Assembly: GCA_003339415.1 (NCBI GenBank)
Contig: PDHQ01000202.1
Location: 1-63,167 of the forward strand
Source of the DNA: Ophiocordyceps camponoti-saundersi (nom. inval.)
Taxonomy: Eukaryota > Ascomycota > Sordariomycetes > Hypocreales > Ophiocordycipitaceae
Length of the DNA: 63,167 nt
Reading direction: 5' to 3'
The position numbers were made by a program, and so were the translations under genes. Below the pieces are notes generated by a model. The model was given only the letters and a program-made list of their open reading frames with translations, ran no database searches and was not told the DNA's origin. Shown piece by piece: positions 13,704 through 25,044 of this stretch. The first letter of the stretch is position 1. Every line of letters begins with the position of its first letter.

Positions 13704-13785
13704 GCCCTCTTAGCGTAGTAATTAAGCGTCTAGAGATATTAGTCTCCTATAAGAGAGGTAGTCGGTTCGAATCCGGCGGAGGGCA
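13704..13785 (+). tRNA. tRNA-like sequence (tRNA gene relic or SINE head)
   Basis: 82 nt with a 7-bp acceptor stem (GCCCTCT with GGAGGGC, discriminator A), a D-arm-like A box (TAGCGTAGTAATTAAGCG, 13711-13728), a perfect B box GGTTCGAATCC and a 5-bp T stem (GTCGG/CCGGC). A T6 run at 13792-13797 would suit Pol III termination. The anticodon arm does not fold cleanly, so no amino acid is assigned. The length fits a class II tRNA or an intron-bearing one. It interrupts the gypsy pol between RNase H and integrase, so it came in as an insertion: either a stray tRNA gene or the head of a SINE. Confidence 0.6.
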
Positions 13786-13975
13786 CGGGTATTTTTTACC
13801 CTAACTATATAGCCGGGGTATGGTCCGACCCCGGTATAACCCCGGTAGGAGTAGTAACCCTGCCGGGCTCCTTTCCTCCCTCGGTAGGAGTAGTAACCCG
13901 GCCGAGGCTTAGGTAAGGCATAGGGGCAAAGGTATAGTTAGATAACGTAAGTTATTAGAGGAATAGGTCCCCTTT
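13786..13975 (+). repeat. GC-rich tail of the tRNA-like insertion with direct repeats
   Basis: Unusually GC-rich for this window, and it keeps TG/CA dinucleotides (TATGGTCC, CCCTGCCGG, GGCATAGGGGCAAAGG). It contains an 18-nt direct repeat (CGGTAGGAGTAGTAACCC) at 13843-13860 and 13882-13899, plus CCGGGG/CCCCGG inverted words. It probably belongs to the same insertion as the tRNA-like head. Confidence 0.55.
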
Positions 13976-14239
13976 AATAGCGACTATAATCTAGTAATAG
14001 AGTATAATTACGAAGTAAAAACTATCTTCGCTATAGTATCTGCTAATATACGTACCGGAACTACTTAAAACTTAGATAAGATATACGATAAGAAGTATAG
14101 GTACCTCTTACTTAGGACTAGCGTAATTTCGGATATTTCCTATAATAATTAAGCTTTCCGATATAATAAAGTTAGCTTATAAGCTAGCTAAATATATTAA
14201 GTAAGGGGTTTTTCCCCGAGCACTCCGGTTTTTCCTTTT

Positions 14240-15210
14240 TATTAAATAATTATATACTTAGATACCTATATAGGTTACTAGAGTAATATACTATATATAT
14301 ATTTCCGTAATAAGCTTTAGGTCCTAGGAGCTCTAGTTACTATAATAGAGGACTTTAAAAAAGTACTAGCCTCCCCGCTTAATATATTATAGAATCGTTT
14401 TATTTAAATAATCTATAATTTAGCCTTAGTTAGTTACCCTAAAAGGGAAAATATAATAGCCTTAGTAACTTATAACTTCTTCTAGCTATTTTAATAATAA
14501 TATATTTATTAATTCCTTAGAAATTATAATACTTATAATAAGACTAAGGCTTAGAAATAATATTAGGCTACCCTCCTTAGATTATTACTTACTTTAGATT
14601 AGTATTATTAATATATATAAATAGACTTTATAATAGACTTCCCGCTTATAAAACGCGGAAATAAGCACTTATAAGTAATTAAAAACTAACTAAGTAAGGA
14701 GATTCTACTTAAGCTAATACCCTTAATAAACGCTTCGCTTTATACGGAGCGGTTTCTCTAATATTTTATACGATTTTACTAGTAGCTAAGTATTATTATA
14801 AGTAATAGAGGAATAAACTAAATAAGTAAATTTTAAAGTTATCTCTACTAACTTTACGAGATTAACTAAATATTTAATATAGCTTATTATCCGCAAACTA
14901 ATAGGGGATATAAGAGAGTTAATTAAAATATATAAGCTTACCTTTAAGTAGTAGTTTCTTATAACTAAGATAACTAAGATAAATAGCTTCCCGTAGCCTA
15001 GCTTACGCTAAATAGTAGAGTTTACTTAGCTATAAGAATAACGCTATTTTTTATAATTTATAAGTTCTAAGCTTTTATAATAATATTATTAAACTTAAAT
15101 ATTCCGCAAATATTAATAAGGAATCCTAAGGGCTAGGCCGAGGACTTCGTAAGATAACTATAATAAGTAACGGACCTTTATTAAGCTACTAATACCTTAT
15201 CCTTATAAAC
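14240..15210 (+). pseudogene. gypsy integrase relic
   Basis: A zinc-binding HHCC remnant (RNYNTYNKTKA-like, about 14519-14552, Cys codons turned to Tyr) is followed by the catalytic core starting IDFIIDFPL at 14621-14647. The core continues through a GNKHL-type block, a second catalytic region at about 14790-14820 where Asp reads as Asn, and a QTNRG-type segment near 14900. Order and motifs are typical of Ty3/gypsy integrase. Stops throughout. Confidence 0.85.
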
Positions 15211-15489
15211 CTAGGAGTTTTAAGCTAAGAAGAATTAATAAGCGGCTAAATATTTTAAAATTAGCGATAAGGTCTAGCTTAATCTACGTAATTTCCCTAG
15301 CGTATAACTAAAAAAAAAGCTTAATTAGAAAAACGCTAAGTTTATAATAGCGCGGGTTATTAACCCTTCCCTTATTAAACTTATAAGATTACTAATAGGA
15401 GCCTATAATCGCTTTAGTATAGATTTACTAAAAAGGGCGGCCTTAAACCCCTTACCTAAGTAAGAAATTACTAATTTATAGCTACCTAT

Positions 15490-15730
15490 AATATTAATTA
15501 ATAGAGAGGAAGAATAGGAAATTAAAAAGATAGCCTTAGCTAAATAAAAGAAAGTAAGTAAAGGTAGGAGACGGGAGGTTTTCGTTAAATAAAAAAGTTA
15601 TTAAGATCCGATATAAGAACTTTTAGTAAAACTTAAAAGTATTATTATTTTCGATCGCTTTAAGGCTTTATATAAACTAGCTACGTATAATAATAAGTAA
15701 GTTATTAGGAAATATATAGTAAAATAGCTA
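15490..15730 (+). pseudogene. chromodomain relic at the gypsy integrase C-terminus
   Basis: After an acidic EEE segment (about 15504) comes a basic stretch (SKGRRREVFVK) and K-x-Y-x-DPI-x-EL residues, matching the FVKWKGY...TWEP core of chromodomains with its Trp codons turned into TAA/TAG. A chromodomain at the integrase C-terminus marks chromoviruses, where it helps target heterochromatin. Confidence 0.75.
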
Positions 15731-15790
15731 GCGGAGAATTTATATTAAAAAGCGCACTCTTAGGCGCGGAAAACCCCCCCCCCTTATAAT

Positions 15791-17399
15791 ACTTAATAAC
15801 GCTACTTCTTCGCGGACGATAATTTTCTAGCCGGGTAATAGTAGCGGCGCGATAGCGTTAGGGTTATTAGATTAGCGGTAATAGCGATAAGTATAGTAGC
15901 GGCGGTAATAGCGATATTATACTCTAAAATAGTAACCTTTTCCTCTAATATTAAGATATTAGCTAACCCCTTAAAGCCCGAAAGCTTACGGGGGGGCGAT
16001 ATAAAAGATAGCGTAAATACGCTCCCGAAATAAGATAAATTAGCTTTCCGCGTTTTATATAGCGAGATTAAGGATATAAACTATATAATAAAAAGAGTAT
16101 TATTATATATAAGCTTAAGCTTAGCTAATATTATTAAAGCTTAAGCTACTATAATTATTACTTAAAGCGCTTTATTAGCTTTTATTATTATTAGCAGATA
16201 CTTAATATTAATAGTAATATATTATACTATATAAGCTAAAATTAAGAGCTAAGAGGCTAGCGTATAAGTTTAATATAAAGGTATATATTTTATATAAAAT
16301 ATATAAGGTTTTTACTTCCTTATACCCCCTAATATTATAGCTTAGTTATAATATTTATATCCTTACTTAATATAGTAAAGATACGGATATTCTTAAAAAG
16401 CCTCTTTATTATTATTATTATCTTCCTTATCTTTACTTTTATTATTATCTTTATTATTAATAGGGCTAGTAGCGGGGGCGGGAGGAGAAGAAGGAGAGGA
16501 AGCGGGAGCGGGGGCGGCGACGGCTATAGCGGCGGGGACGGGAGTCTTAGCCCGGGATATCTTCTTCTATAAAATAAGCTACGGAAAATATAATATTAGT
16601 AAAAAAGCCGCTAATTAAGCTAGATAAAGACTTATTATAATAAAAGGAGGAGATAGGGAAAGCTAATAAGGGGCCTAAAGCTAAGAGCTTCTTTATATAA
16701 TAACCTAAGAAATACCCGATAATATTAGTAGCGCGTTTTTTTATAATTTAAAATATAAATTTAATAAGTTTTATATAGTAAGCTATTAATAAAATTAAGG
16801 AAAAAGCTTACTTAAGGAGATAGAGGAGAAGAAGTAGAAAAAGAAAAAGGAGGAGGAGGAGGCTTAGATTAATAATAATCCCCCGGAGCCGGCTAGCGGC
16901 TATAATAACTTTTAAACTAAGTATTAAAAGCTAGGAAATCCGCCTTTAAACTAAGGCCCTTATTATTACCTTCGATATTTACGTTATCTTCGTCTTTATT
17001 ACCGTTTTTATTACTATTATTATTATCGCCTTTATTTTTTTATTATCTTTATCGGCGATAGCGGTAGCGGTAAAGTTAGCAGCGGCGCTAGCGGTAGCGG
17101 CGATATCTTAAAGATAGCTATTATACTCGCTAGGCTAAGATATTCTTATTAGTAGGAAAAACGTTAATATAATTAAACCCGTAGAATAGGTAGCGGATTT
17201 CCTTACTAATAACGATAATAATAATAATATTAATAATAATAATAATAATAATAACGATAAGGCTATAGAAGGAAGAAAGAAAGGAATAAAAAGTTTAATA
17301 AGCAGGCGCTATAAAAGCTATAGAAAAGTGGGGCGGGCTAGCGGAAAATTTTTTACCTAACTTTACCGTATACTATATAACGGATCCCGCACTTATAGG
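15791..17399. other. spacer with GC-rich and triplet simple sequence
   Basis: No gene recognised. It holds alternating GC-rich purine or GCGG runs (about 15840-15910, 16480-16560, 17055-17105) and TTA/TAA microsatellites (about 16404-16465, 16990-17050, 17215-17255). It may include the 3' end of the gypsy element to its left. Confidence 0.6.
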
Positions 17400-17545
17400 T
17401 AGGGTTAGAAAAAAATCACTTATAAGTGATTATATAAGTAATTTTTCGTGATTTTTTTTTCGTAATTTAAATCACTTATAAGTGATTTTTTTTTTCCGTG
17501 ATTTAAATCACGGAAAAAAAATCATATTATAAGTGATTTTTTTAA
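17400..17545 (+). repeat. left terminal/subterminal palindrome array of the hAT element
   Basis: Repeated ATCACTTATAAGTGAT palindromes and a CCGTGATTTAAATCACGG palindrome, separated by A/T runs. Related arrays mark the right end (25980-26146) and two other left ends (42134 and 57847). Such subterminal repeats commonly bind hAT transposase; that role is inferred. Confidence 0.8.
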
Positions 17546-18879
17546 AAAAATTATATATAATTTTTTATAATTTTTTCTAAAAATAGAAATATATTTTTTT
17601 TCTAATTAAAAATAATATATAAAGCTTATAAATGTTAAAAAAAAAAGTTATTATTATTAAAAAAAAATAAAATTTTATCTTAAAATAAAGAATAATAAAA
17701 AATATAAAAAAAAATAAAATAATATATATAAAATAATATATATATATTTTTAAATAATTATAATATAAGATTTATTTTTAAGATTTTTATATATTTTTAT
17801 TTTTATTTTTAAAAAATCTATTATAATTTATATAAAATTAGTTTTTTTCTTTTTTACTTCTATATAAGAAACTAATAAGAAAAAAATAAGAAAAAATATA
17901 TTTTAATATCTTTATATTTAAAATAATAAGTAACGTTTATAAAAGCTAGAAAGAAAAAAGACTATAAGTTTTAAAAAGAAAATAATATTATAAACTAAGA
18001 AAAGAAATAATAAAATATTAAGAAATAAATATATAAGTAAAATATAAACCCTTTATAAGTATATTACTAAGCTAAAAGTATAATATAATTATTCTTAACT
18101 TTTATATATTTTTTTTAAAATTTTAAAAAATTTATATAAAGAGATATAAAAATATTAGTAAATCTCTTCTATATAATTTAAAAAAATTATATAAAGCTTA
18201 ATTAAGAGTATAAAAAGTAATATTTTATATATTTTAAGCTAATAGCTTATTTTATTTTTATAAGTACTTTTAATATTTTTTTAATTATTTATATAGTATT
18301 TTTAAAAAATACTTTAAACGCCTACCTTATACTAAACGCCGAAAAAGCTAACATTTTAATTAACCTTTAAATAAAGTAAAGAAAAATATAAAAAAAATCT
18401 TATATAAAGCTTAATAGAGAAGATAATATTATATAAAAAGCAAGGACTTATAGCTATCTTAATAAGCTAGAAATTAAATAAAATATACTTTTGCTACTTT
18501 TTTAAAAAACGAGTTTCTTTTCTCTATATAAATTTTTAGTAAAGCTTTATATAAAAAGTGATAATTTTTCTATCTCGCTAATTGGAAAGCTTAAAAATTA
18601 TTAAAAATAATAAAAAATTACTTTCTTATCTCTTTACTTTAAAAAATCTAAAAACTATTTTTTAGCTATTTTTTTAATTATTATTTTCTGAATTTTAAAA
18701 AAGTATACTTTTAGAAAAAAGCTATAACTTTTTATAATTATATAATTCTTATAAAGAACCTTAAATTAAAAAATATATTTAGCTTTTTAAAAAGTTATAT
18801 TCCTTATATTATTTATTTTTTAATTTTTTCTATTATTTCTTAGAATTATTTAAAATATTTTCTTTTTAATAATAATAGT

Positions 18880-19950
18880 ATTTACTTAGATAAATAAGCC
18901 TTTTTAATTAATTTAAATATCTTATAATTATCCGTTTCTTATAAAAATTTATATATAGATTTTTTAAAAAGTTATAAGTAAGGAAAAAGTAAATCTGTTT
19001 ATTTTAGGCAAGTGGGGCGTTTTTTTTACCCGTTTCTAGGAAGGAAGAGTATAAAACCCCGCACTAGCCTATAATACTTTAGAAATGCTAGGAAATATAC
19101 TTTTGCTAACGTTACTACCTTCTATCGCTATAAAAAAATAACTAAGGTACTTATAGAAAGTCCTTAAAATACTAGAGAATACTAAAGCTTCCGCGCTTCC
19201 TAGCTACTAACCCTATATACCGAATTTCTTATATTCTAGCAGTAGAAAGTATAGTTTTTTTTTTACTATTATATAAGAAACTAATAAGAAAAAAATAAGA
19301 TAAAATATTTTTTAAATATTTATAAAATTCTTTAATTCTTTATCTCCTTAATATAGTTTTTTACTTATTTTTATCTAGCTTCTTAAAGCTATAATATTAG
19401 ATATTAATATATATTATTTCTTTTTATATTAAAAAAATTATATTAATATAAGATTCTCTTAGTTAAAAAATACTTTAAGCTTTATAAGCTTTTTATCTAA
19501 TTTTATATATTTTTACTTTAATTATTCTATCTTTATTAAAATTTATATTTAATCTTTCCTTTAATAGTTTTATTATATACTTAAGAAAATAAGTCTTTTT
19601 AATTATTTTAAGTATCTTATAATTATCCGTTTCTTCTAAAAACTTATATATAGATTCTTTAAAAGGTTATAAATTAGGAAAAAGTGAGCTTATCTATTTT
19701 AAGCAAGTAGGGCGTTTTTTCTACCTATTTCTAAAAAGGAAGAGTATAAAACCCCGTATTAGCCTATAGTACTTAAGAAATACTAGGAAATATACTTTTA
19801 CTAACGTTATTACCTTCTATCGCTATAAAAAAATAACTAAGGTACTTATAGAAGGTCCCGAAAATACTAGGAAATACTAGAATTTTCCGCGCCTCCTAGC
19901 TACTTACCCTATATACCGAATTTCCTACGTTCTAGCAGCATAAAGTAAAG
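18880..19950 (+). repeat. duplicated promoter-like module of the hAT element (694-bp period)
   Basis: Segments of about 375 bp at about 18880-19256 and 19574-19950 are copies of each other. Each contains GAAGAGTATAAAACCCC with a TATAAAA box (19051-19057 and 19745-19751, exactly 694 bp apart) and the same downstream GGTACTTATAGAA and TATATACCGAATTTC words. The truncated hAT copy on the right has the same pair at 59159 and 59853, again 694 bp apart. The second copy leads into the transposase 5' region. Confidence 0.75.
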
Positions 19951-22287
19951 GAATTCCCCCTTTAACTTTCTCTTTCTTTTCTCTTTCTTTTCTTTAACGA
20001 TTTCTACTTTGTTTCTTATCTAAATTAGATAAAAAAAACACTATTCGCAACCTCTTCTTCTCTTCTTCTTAATTTCCCTAGTTACGTAACTTTATTTACT
20101 ATATCTGCCTCGTACGCGCCTACCGAAGCCTCTGCTTCCTACGCTTCTAAGTTTTCGGAAAGTTTTAAAGTTATAGAGCCTTAGGCTAGGCCTCCTAGGG
20201 CCGGGCCTAGTAAGGCCTCTTCGTTTTTTAAATGTTCTTCGCAGCCTACTTTAGGCCTTAATTCTTAAGCTTCGTTTCTTACCGAAAAAGAAGAAAAAGG
20301 TAAAAATAGTAGTTAAAAATAGTAAAAAAAAATACTAATAAATTTATAGTAAAAAAAATTAAAAAAGGAAAAAACCTATAAAAAAATACGCTTAGAACTA
20401 ATTTTTCTATATCGAAATATTATTAGGAAGACTTTAAGTTAGACCTTAATTTAAGCCTTAAGCCTTATATCTTCTAGTATAAGCTTTTTACGAGGAAGCT
20501 TTTACCTATTAATTTATAGTAATAGCGCCGAGTCTTATATACTTATATAATATAAGTATATTTTTTTTTATTTTTTCTCTTTATTAACTATTTATTTTAG
20601 CTATAATAAGACCTTCGAATATATAATCGATTAGAAAATTTATATAAACTTAGGAAGGTATTACGAACGCTGCCACGAAGGCATAGCTTTTAGTAAAGAA
20701 AGTGAAAAATAAGGAAGAAAAAGAAGTAAGTCTTTATTTATTTATTTATTTATTTATTTTATTACTTATAACTAATTTCTTATTTAATTTAGAGCCTTAA
20801 GGAGAGAAACTAAACTTTTTCGAGGAATTTTAAGCTAAAAAATAGCGTTTAGAGTTTAATTCGACTAAGGCTTATAAAAGGATTTTATCCTTTTTAATTA
20901 GTAATAATATCTCTTTTAACGCTATTAGCTTAGGCTCTTTTTTAGAGCTTTTAAGCTTTTATAACCCGTAAGTTATTTCTTTTTTTTTATTTTATTTACT
21001 TTTTTAAACTCTTTTAACCCCTTTTTTAACTTATATTACTAATTTCTTTACTAGGGCCTATCTTAAAATTTACCTAGCAAAGCTTAAAAAGCTTCTTAGT
21101 AACAAATTCGAAGAAAAGTAAAATTTGCTAAATAGCAAATTAAATAAGTATATCGAAGACTTTAGGGTTTTTAATCTTATATTCGATATCTAAACTTTAA
21201 ACGCCTAGGCGGCGTATATCGGAATTATTTTAACGTATATTTCTTCGGATTTTACGTTAAACTATTACCTAATTAGTAAGTTTATTTATTATTATTTTTC
21301 CTTCTTTTTAACTATTTTATTAATTTAAAAAAAATAAGCTTTCACGAATTATCCGAACGCTATATAGGCGTTTATATCTTTTAGGAAGCCCTTCTTACTT
21401 TAAGTCCTTATCTAGCTTTAAATTATTTAATAATTTTTAGGTAAGTTATTTTTTATTATTATTTATTATTTTTCAGGCCTTTATAAGGCTTTTTAGCTAA
21501 TTTTTAAATAGCTTTATAAGGGATAACGCGGTTAATAATAATACCTTTGCAGCCTCTTATAAAGAGGCTTATTTAAGCTTTTTTTCGAAGTCTTTTAAAG
21601 GAGATTTACGCTATATAGCGTATATTATTAACCTTATAGTATAAGATATACTAAAAGCCTTCTTATCTTTAGCCTTAACAACGCTATTTTATTTAACTAT
21701 ATTAATTTAGAAATAATAGCCTTAGAAATAAAAAATATAGAAATATAAATTAAAGATACTAATTTCTCTAGTAAGTATTTTTTTATTATTTATTTACTTA
21801 TTTAACTAATTTTTCTAGCGCTTTTTAACTGGCTTCGAAGAGTTATTATAATTTTAAAGTATAATATAGAGCTAAAGAAGCTATTTAAAGAGGGCCTAGA
21901 AAGGGCAAAAAACTAAGGCACTATTCCTTCGGATTTAAATAAGGAAAAAATTCCTTTAAGTAAGTATTTATTTATTATTTATTATTATTATTATTTTTAC
22001 TAATATTTCTTAGATAACGCTACCTGCTAAAACTTAACTTTCTATATGCTAAATATAGCACTTTAGCTTAAGCTAGTAATTCTTTATACTATAAATAATA
22101 TAGTAAATAAAGAATTAAAAAAAAACGCTATAAATAACGCTAAATAAGATATATTAGCTAACCTAAAACAACTTTTTAAGATTTTTTTAAAGCCTTCTAT
22201 AAAGCTTTAAGGCTAACTTTATATTATAGCTTCGGAAGCTTTACTTTATATTTATATAATTTATAAAAAGCTAAATACCTTATTTAC

Positions 22288-24063
22288 TATAAGGGATTAG
22301 TCTATAACTAATTATAGCTAAATAAGGGGGATTATAGCGGATATATTTAGGTCTTCCTAATAGCGCTTAGTTATCGCGCGGGGTATATAGCTAGCTTAGG
22401 AGGGGGGCTTCTCTCCCCTCTTCTTCCTCTCTTCGATAGCTTTAATTATAACTCTACCTTAGCTTACTTCTATAATCGCCTTAGTAAAACCTTTATATTA
22501 ATTAAAGCTTTTCTTACCGCTAACCGAATATAAAAGTAAGATCTTAATATAAAATATTATTAAATTTTACTTATATTAAAGCCGCTCTTAGCTTATTCTA
22601 GCTTAGACTCTTAGCTAGCTATTATATATATTAAATTTATAATTAATAAAGCTATAATTAGGGAGCCTAAGTCCTAATTTTATTACGTTTTTTCTTATCT
22701 TAGTACTTTCTAATAAATATTCTTTTTATATATTATTATAGCTATAAATTTTTCTTACTAGCTTAAAGCCTTTTTAGCGTATATTTCTAAGCTTTTTAAG
22801 GAAAGTTATAAAAAGCGCTAAATAAGTTTTTTTTTAATTAAGATATATTAAGGGCTATTAAAGCCTTTTAGAGAATATATTATAAGGTAAAAATATACTT
22901 TTTTCGAGGCTAGATTATTAAACTAGTTTAATTATACTAAGATTATCTTACTCTTATCTAAGCTATATAAGAAGCTATAAAAGCGTTTAGATTATAAAAA
23001 CTAGCTTATAATATATATAGCTTTCGCTAGCTTTCTCCGAAGCTTTAATAAAATATTTAGTTCTAAAAATATTCCTAACGCGCTAGTTAATTTACTACCC
23101 CCCTTTTTTACTAACCTAATAGATATCGCGTTTATATAGTTTTATTTTAATATTATTAAGCGCTAGTATTACTATTAGTATAACTAAATCGGTTATTTTA
23201 AGCGTAATTATTTAAAGCTTTATAAGTAAATAGGGATATTAGAGTTAGAGCTTTTTATAAGCGAAGTAAGGTAATTAATAGTAAATTTAGAGTATTTTAA
23301 TTAAGGGGATAATAAGTAAAAAGGGATAAGTATATATTAAATATTATAGCTTAGGTAATTTTCGGCCTTATTATATTACTTTATATAAGGATAGTTTACG
23401 CGCGGCTTAAGCGCGTAGATTTATTAATAAGTATATATTATAATTATATTACGCTTTAGCTTATAAACTAGCGCTAGCGGTATATAATAATAAATATATA
23501 GCTAGCTTTACTATTTACCGCGATTAGGGTATTTTCTAAGCTTCCTATAACTAATATAATACTATTTAATTTTATATACTAGCTATATAAATAAGTTTTT
23601 ATTACTAATATATAAGTTTATTAATTCTTACTTTAAGTAATATTATAATTCTAAGCTTATTAAAATTTTCCTTATAAAGATTAGGGTTTAATTCCTTAAG
23701 CTATAAAAAAGCTTTTCCGCCCTCTTATCCTTATTTTTACGGAGGCTATTAGGCTATTAGCTAGAGACTATATAGAGTATCTTATTAGTATAGTAATACG
23801 TAATTTTTCTATCTTACGCTCTTACCTCTTTAGCTAGCTTAAGGAGGGGGCTATATAAGGGATTAGTTTATAACTAATTATAGCTAGATAAGGGGGATTA
23901 TAGCGGATATATTTAGGTTTTCCCGATAGCGCTTAGTTATCGCGCGGGGTATATAGCTAGCTTAGGAGGGGGGCTTCTCTCCCCTCTCCTTCCTCTCTTC
24001 GATAGCTTTAATTATAACTTTACCTTAGCTTACTTTTATAGTCGCCTTAGTGAGACTTTTATA
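22288..24063 (+). mobile_element. gag-only LTR element, copy 1 (1,776 bp), nested in hAT
   Basis: LTRs of 210 bp (22288-22497 and 23854-24063) start TATAAGGG (from TG...) and end CTTTATA or TTTTATA. They are flanked by a perfect 5-bp target duplication TTTAC (22283-22287 and 24064-24068). A purine tract AAGGAGGGGGC (23841-23851) precedes the 3' LTR. The 1.36-kb interior reads as a single Gag-like frame through RIP stops. There is no room for protease, RT or integrase, so it must have been mobilised by another element. Confidence 0.9.
22498..23840 (+). pseudogene. Gag-like protein relic with CCHC zinc knuckle, copy 1
   Basis: One frame is open for most of the interior if TAA/TAG are read as former Gln codons. 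A helical capsid-like part precedes a C-x2-C-x4-H-x4-C knuckle at 23170-23211. The Cys and His codons now read TAC/TAT (Tyr), as expected from TG-to-TA and CA-to-TA change, while the intervening N-x-I-G and F-K-R-N survive. This is the nucleocapsid signature of retrotransposon Gag. Which pol-bearing element it is related to is unknown. Confidence 0.75.
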
Positions 24064-25044
24064 TTTACGGACTATAAGATTAAGGCTTAATATACGAATC
24101 TAGCTTTAGGACTAGTAAGTTTTTTTTATATTTTATTTTATTATTTTTAGTAATTATTTTCTTAGTTAAACTACTATAACCTCTTTTTTTTAAGTATTTT
24201 ATAAGGGAAAAATAAGCTTAAAAAATATTTTCTAGAAAAACTAACTTGTACTAATTATAAGGGTTACTTATTATACTTATTTAGTATAATACTTAACCTA
24301 AGGCTTAAACTCGACTACTTTTAAGAAAATTAGCTTTTAGCTTTTTATTCCGGCTTTAAAAAAGACGTTTTAGATTAGTTTAAAACTAAGTATTTTAAGT
24401 AAGTTATTTTTTCCTTTATCTATTTTTCCTTTATTTATTTTTACTAATATTATTTTAAGCTAAAAGAGGAAGTAAATTAGAAAAATACTACTTTCTCTAA
24501 AGCCCCTAGCCCGGCTAATTCTAATTATTCCGACGACTTTTTTATTAATTTAGATAAAGAAAATAGCCCGGAAGAGTTTGTTTTTTATTTTTCAGAGCCT
24601 TATATAAAGAAAAAGGTAAGTATTAATTTTTTTTTAGTTTTTCCCCTTTTTATTTAACTTACTAATAATTTTTAAGATAATATTCTTAATTACTAGAAGT
24701 AGTAGAAAGCTAGATTCCCTATTCTAGCTATTTTAGCATAACGTTATTTATCGATTGCCGCTACTTCTACTTCGATCGAAAGCGCTTTTTCGATTAGCGC
24801 TAATATAATAACTAAAAGCTAAAATTAACTTAATTTAGAAACGATAAAAAAGCTTATTTTACTTAGAAGCTAGAATAAGAATTTAAGCTTACTTAAAAAG
24901 GAGTATAAGGAAGGCAAGGAAGAGGATTAAATACTTATTATTTATATTTATTTAGCTAGTTTTTTTACTCAGTTTAATCTAGGTTTTTCTAATTAAATAA
25001 ATATTTTTTAAAACGTTTATTAGTATTCTTATTTCCTATTATTA

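Larger units (their letters stand above)
9300..15790 (+). mobile_element. Ty3/gypsy chromovirus-like retrotransposon relic
   Basis: Contains, in order on the + strand, a Gag-like region, RT, RNase H, integrase and a chromodomain: the Ty3/gypsy order with a chromovirus C-terminus. I could not find a matching pair of LTRs. 9300-9850 may hold the left LTR and primer region (TATA-like GGTATATATAGC near 9681-9692), but no copy of it is seen to the right. Boundaries are approximate. Densely RIPped. Confidence 0.75.
20090..24930 (+). pseudogene. hAT transposase relic with several spliceosomal introns
   Basis: The N-terminal region starts near 20110 (YAPTEASASYAS-like residues) and continues with a Lys/Glu-rich segment at about 20282-20300. 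The C-terminal dimerisation domain is at 24706-24875: FPILA near 24715, then RYLSI, ATSTS and SAFSISANIITKS, then LNLETI...LILLRS, the strongest hAT signature in the element. Between exons are GTAAGT donors with YAG or AAG acceptors, e.g. 20726 to 20792, 20968 to 21055, 21436 to 21476, 21772 to 21827, 21961 to 22014, 24398 to about 24460 and 24616 to 24675. In-frame TAA/TAG codons from RIP and the nested LTR element (22288-24063) break it. Non-functional. Confidence 0.8.

Noticed and set aside
13704..13785. Assigning an anticodon and amino acid to the tRNA-like sequence
   Set aside because: The anticodon arm does not form a proper 5-bp stem with a 7-nt loop in any register I tried, so an identity would be a guess.
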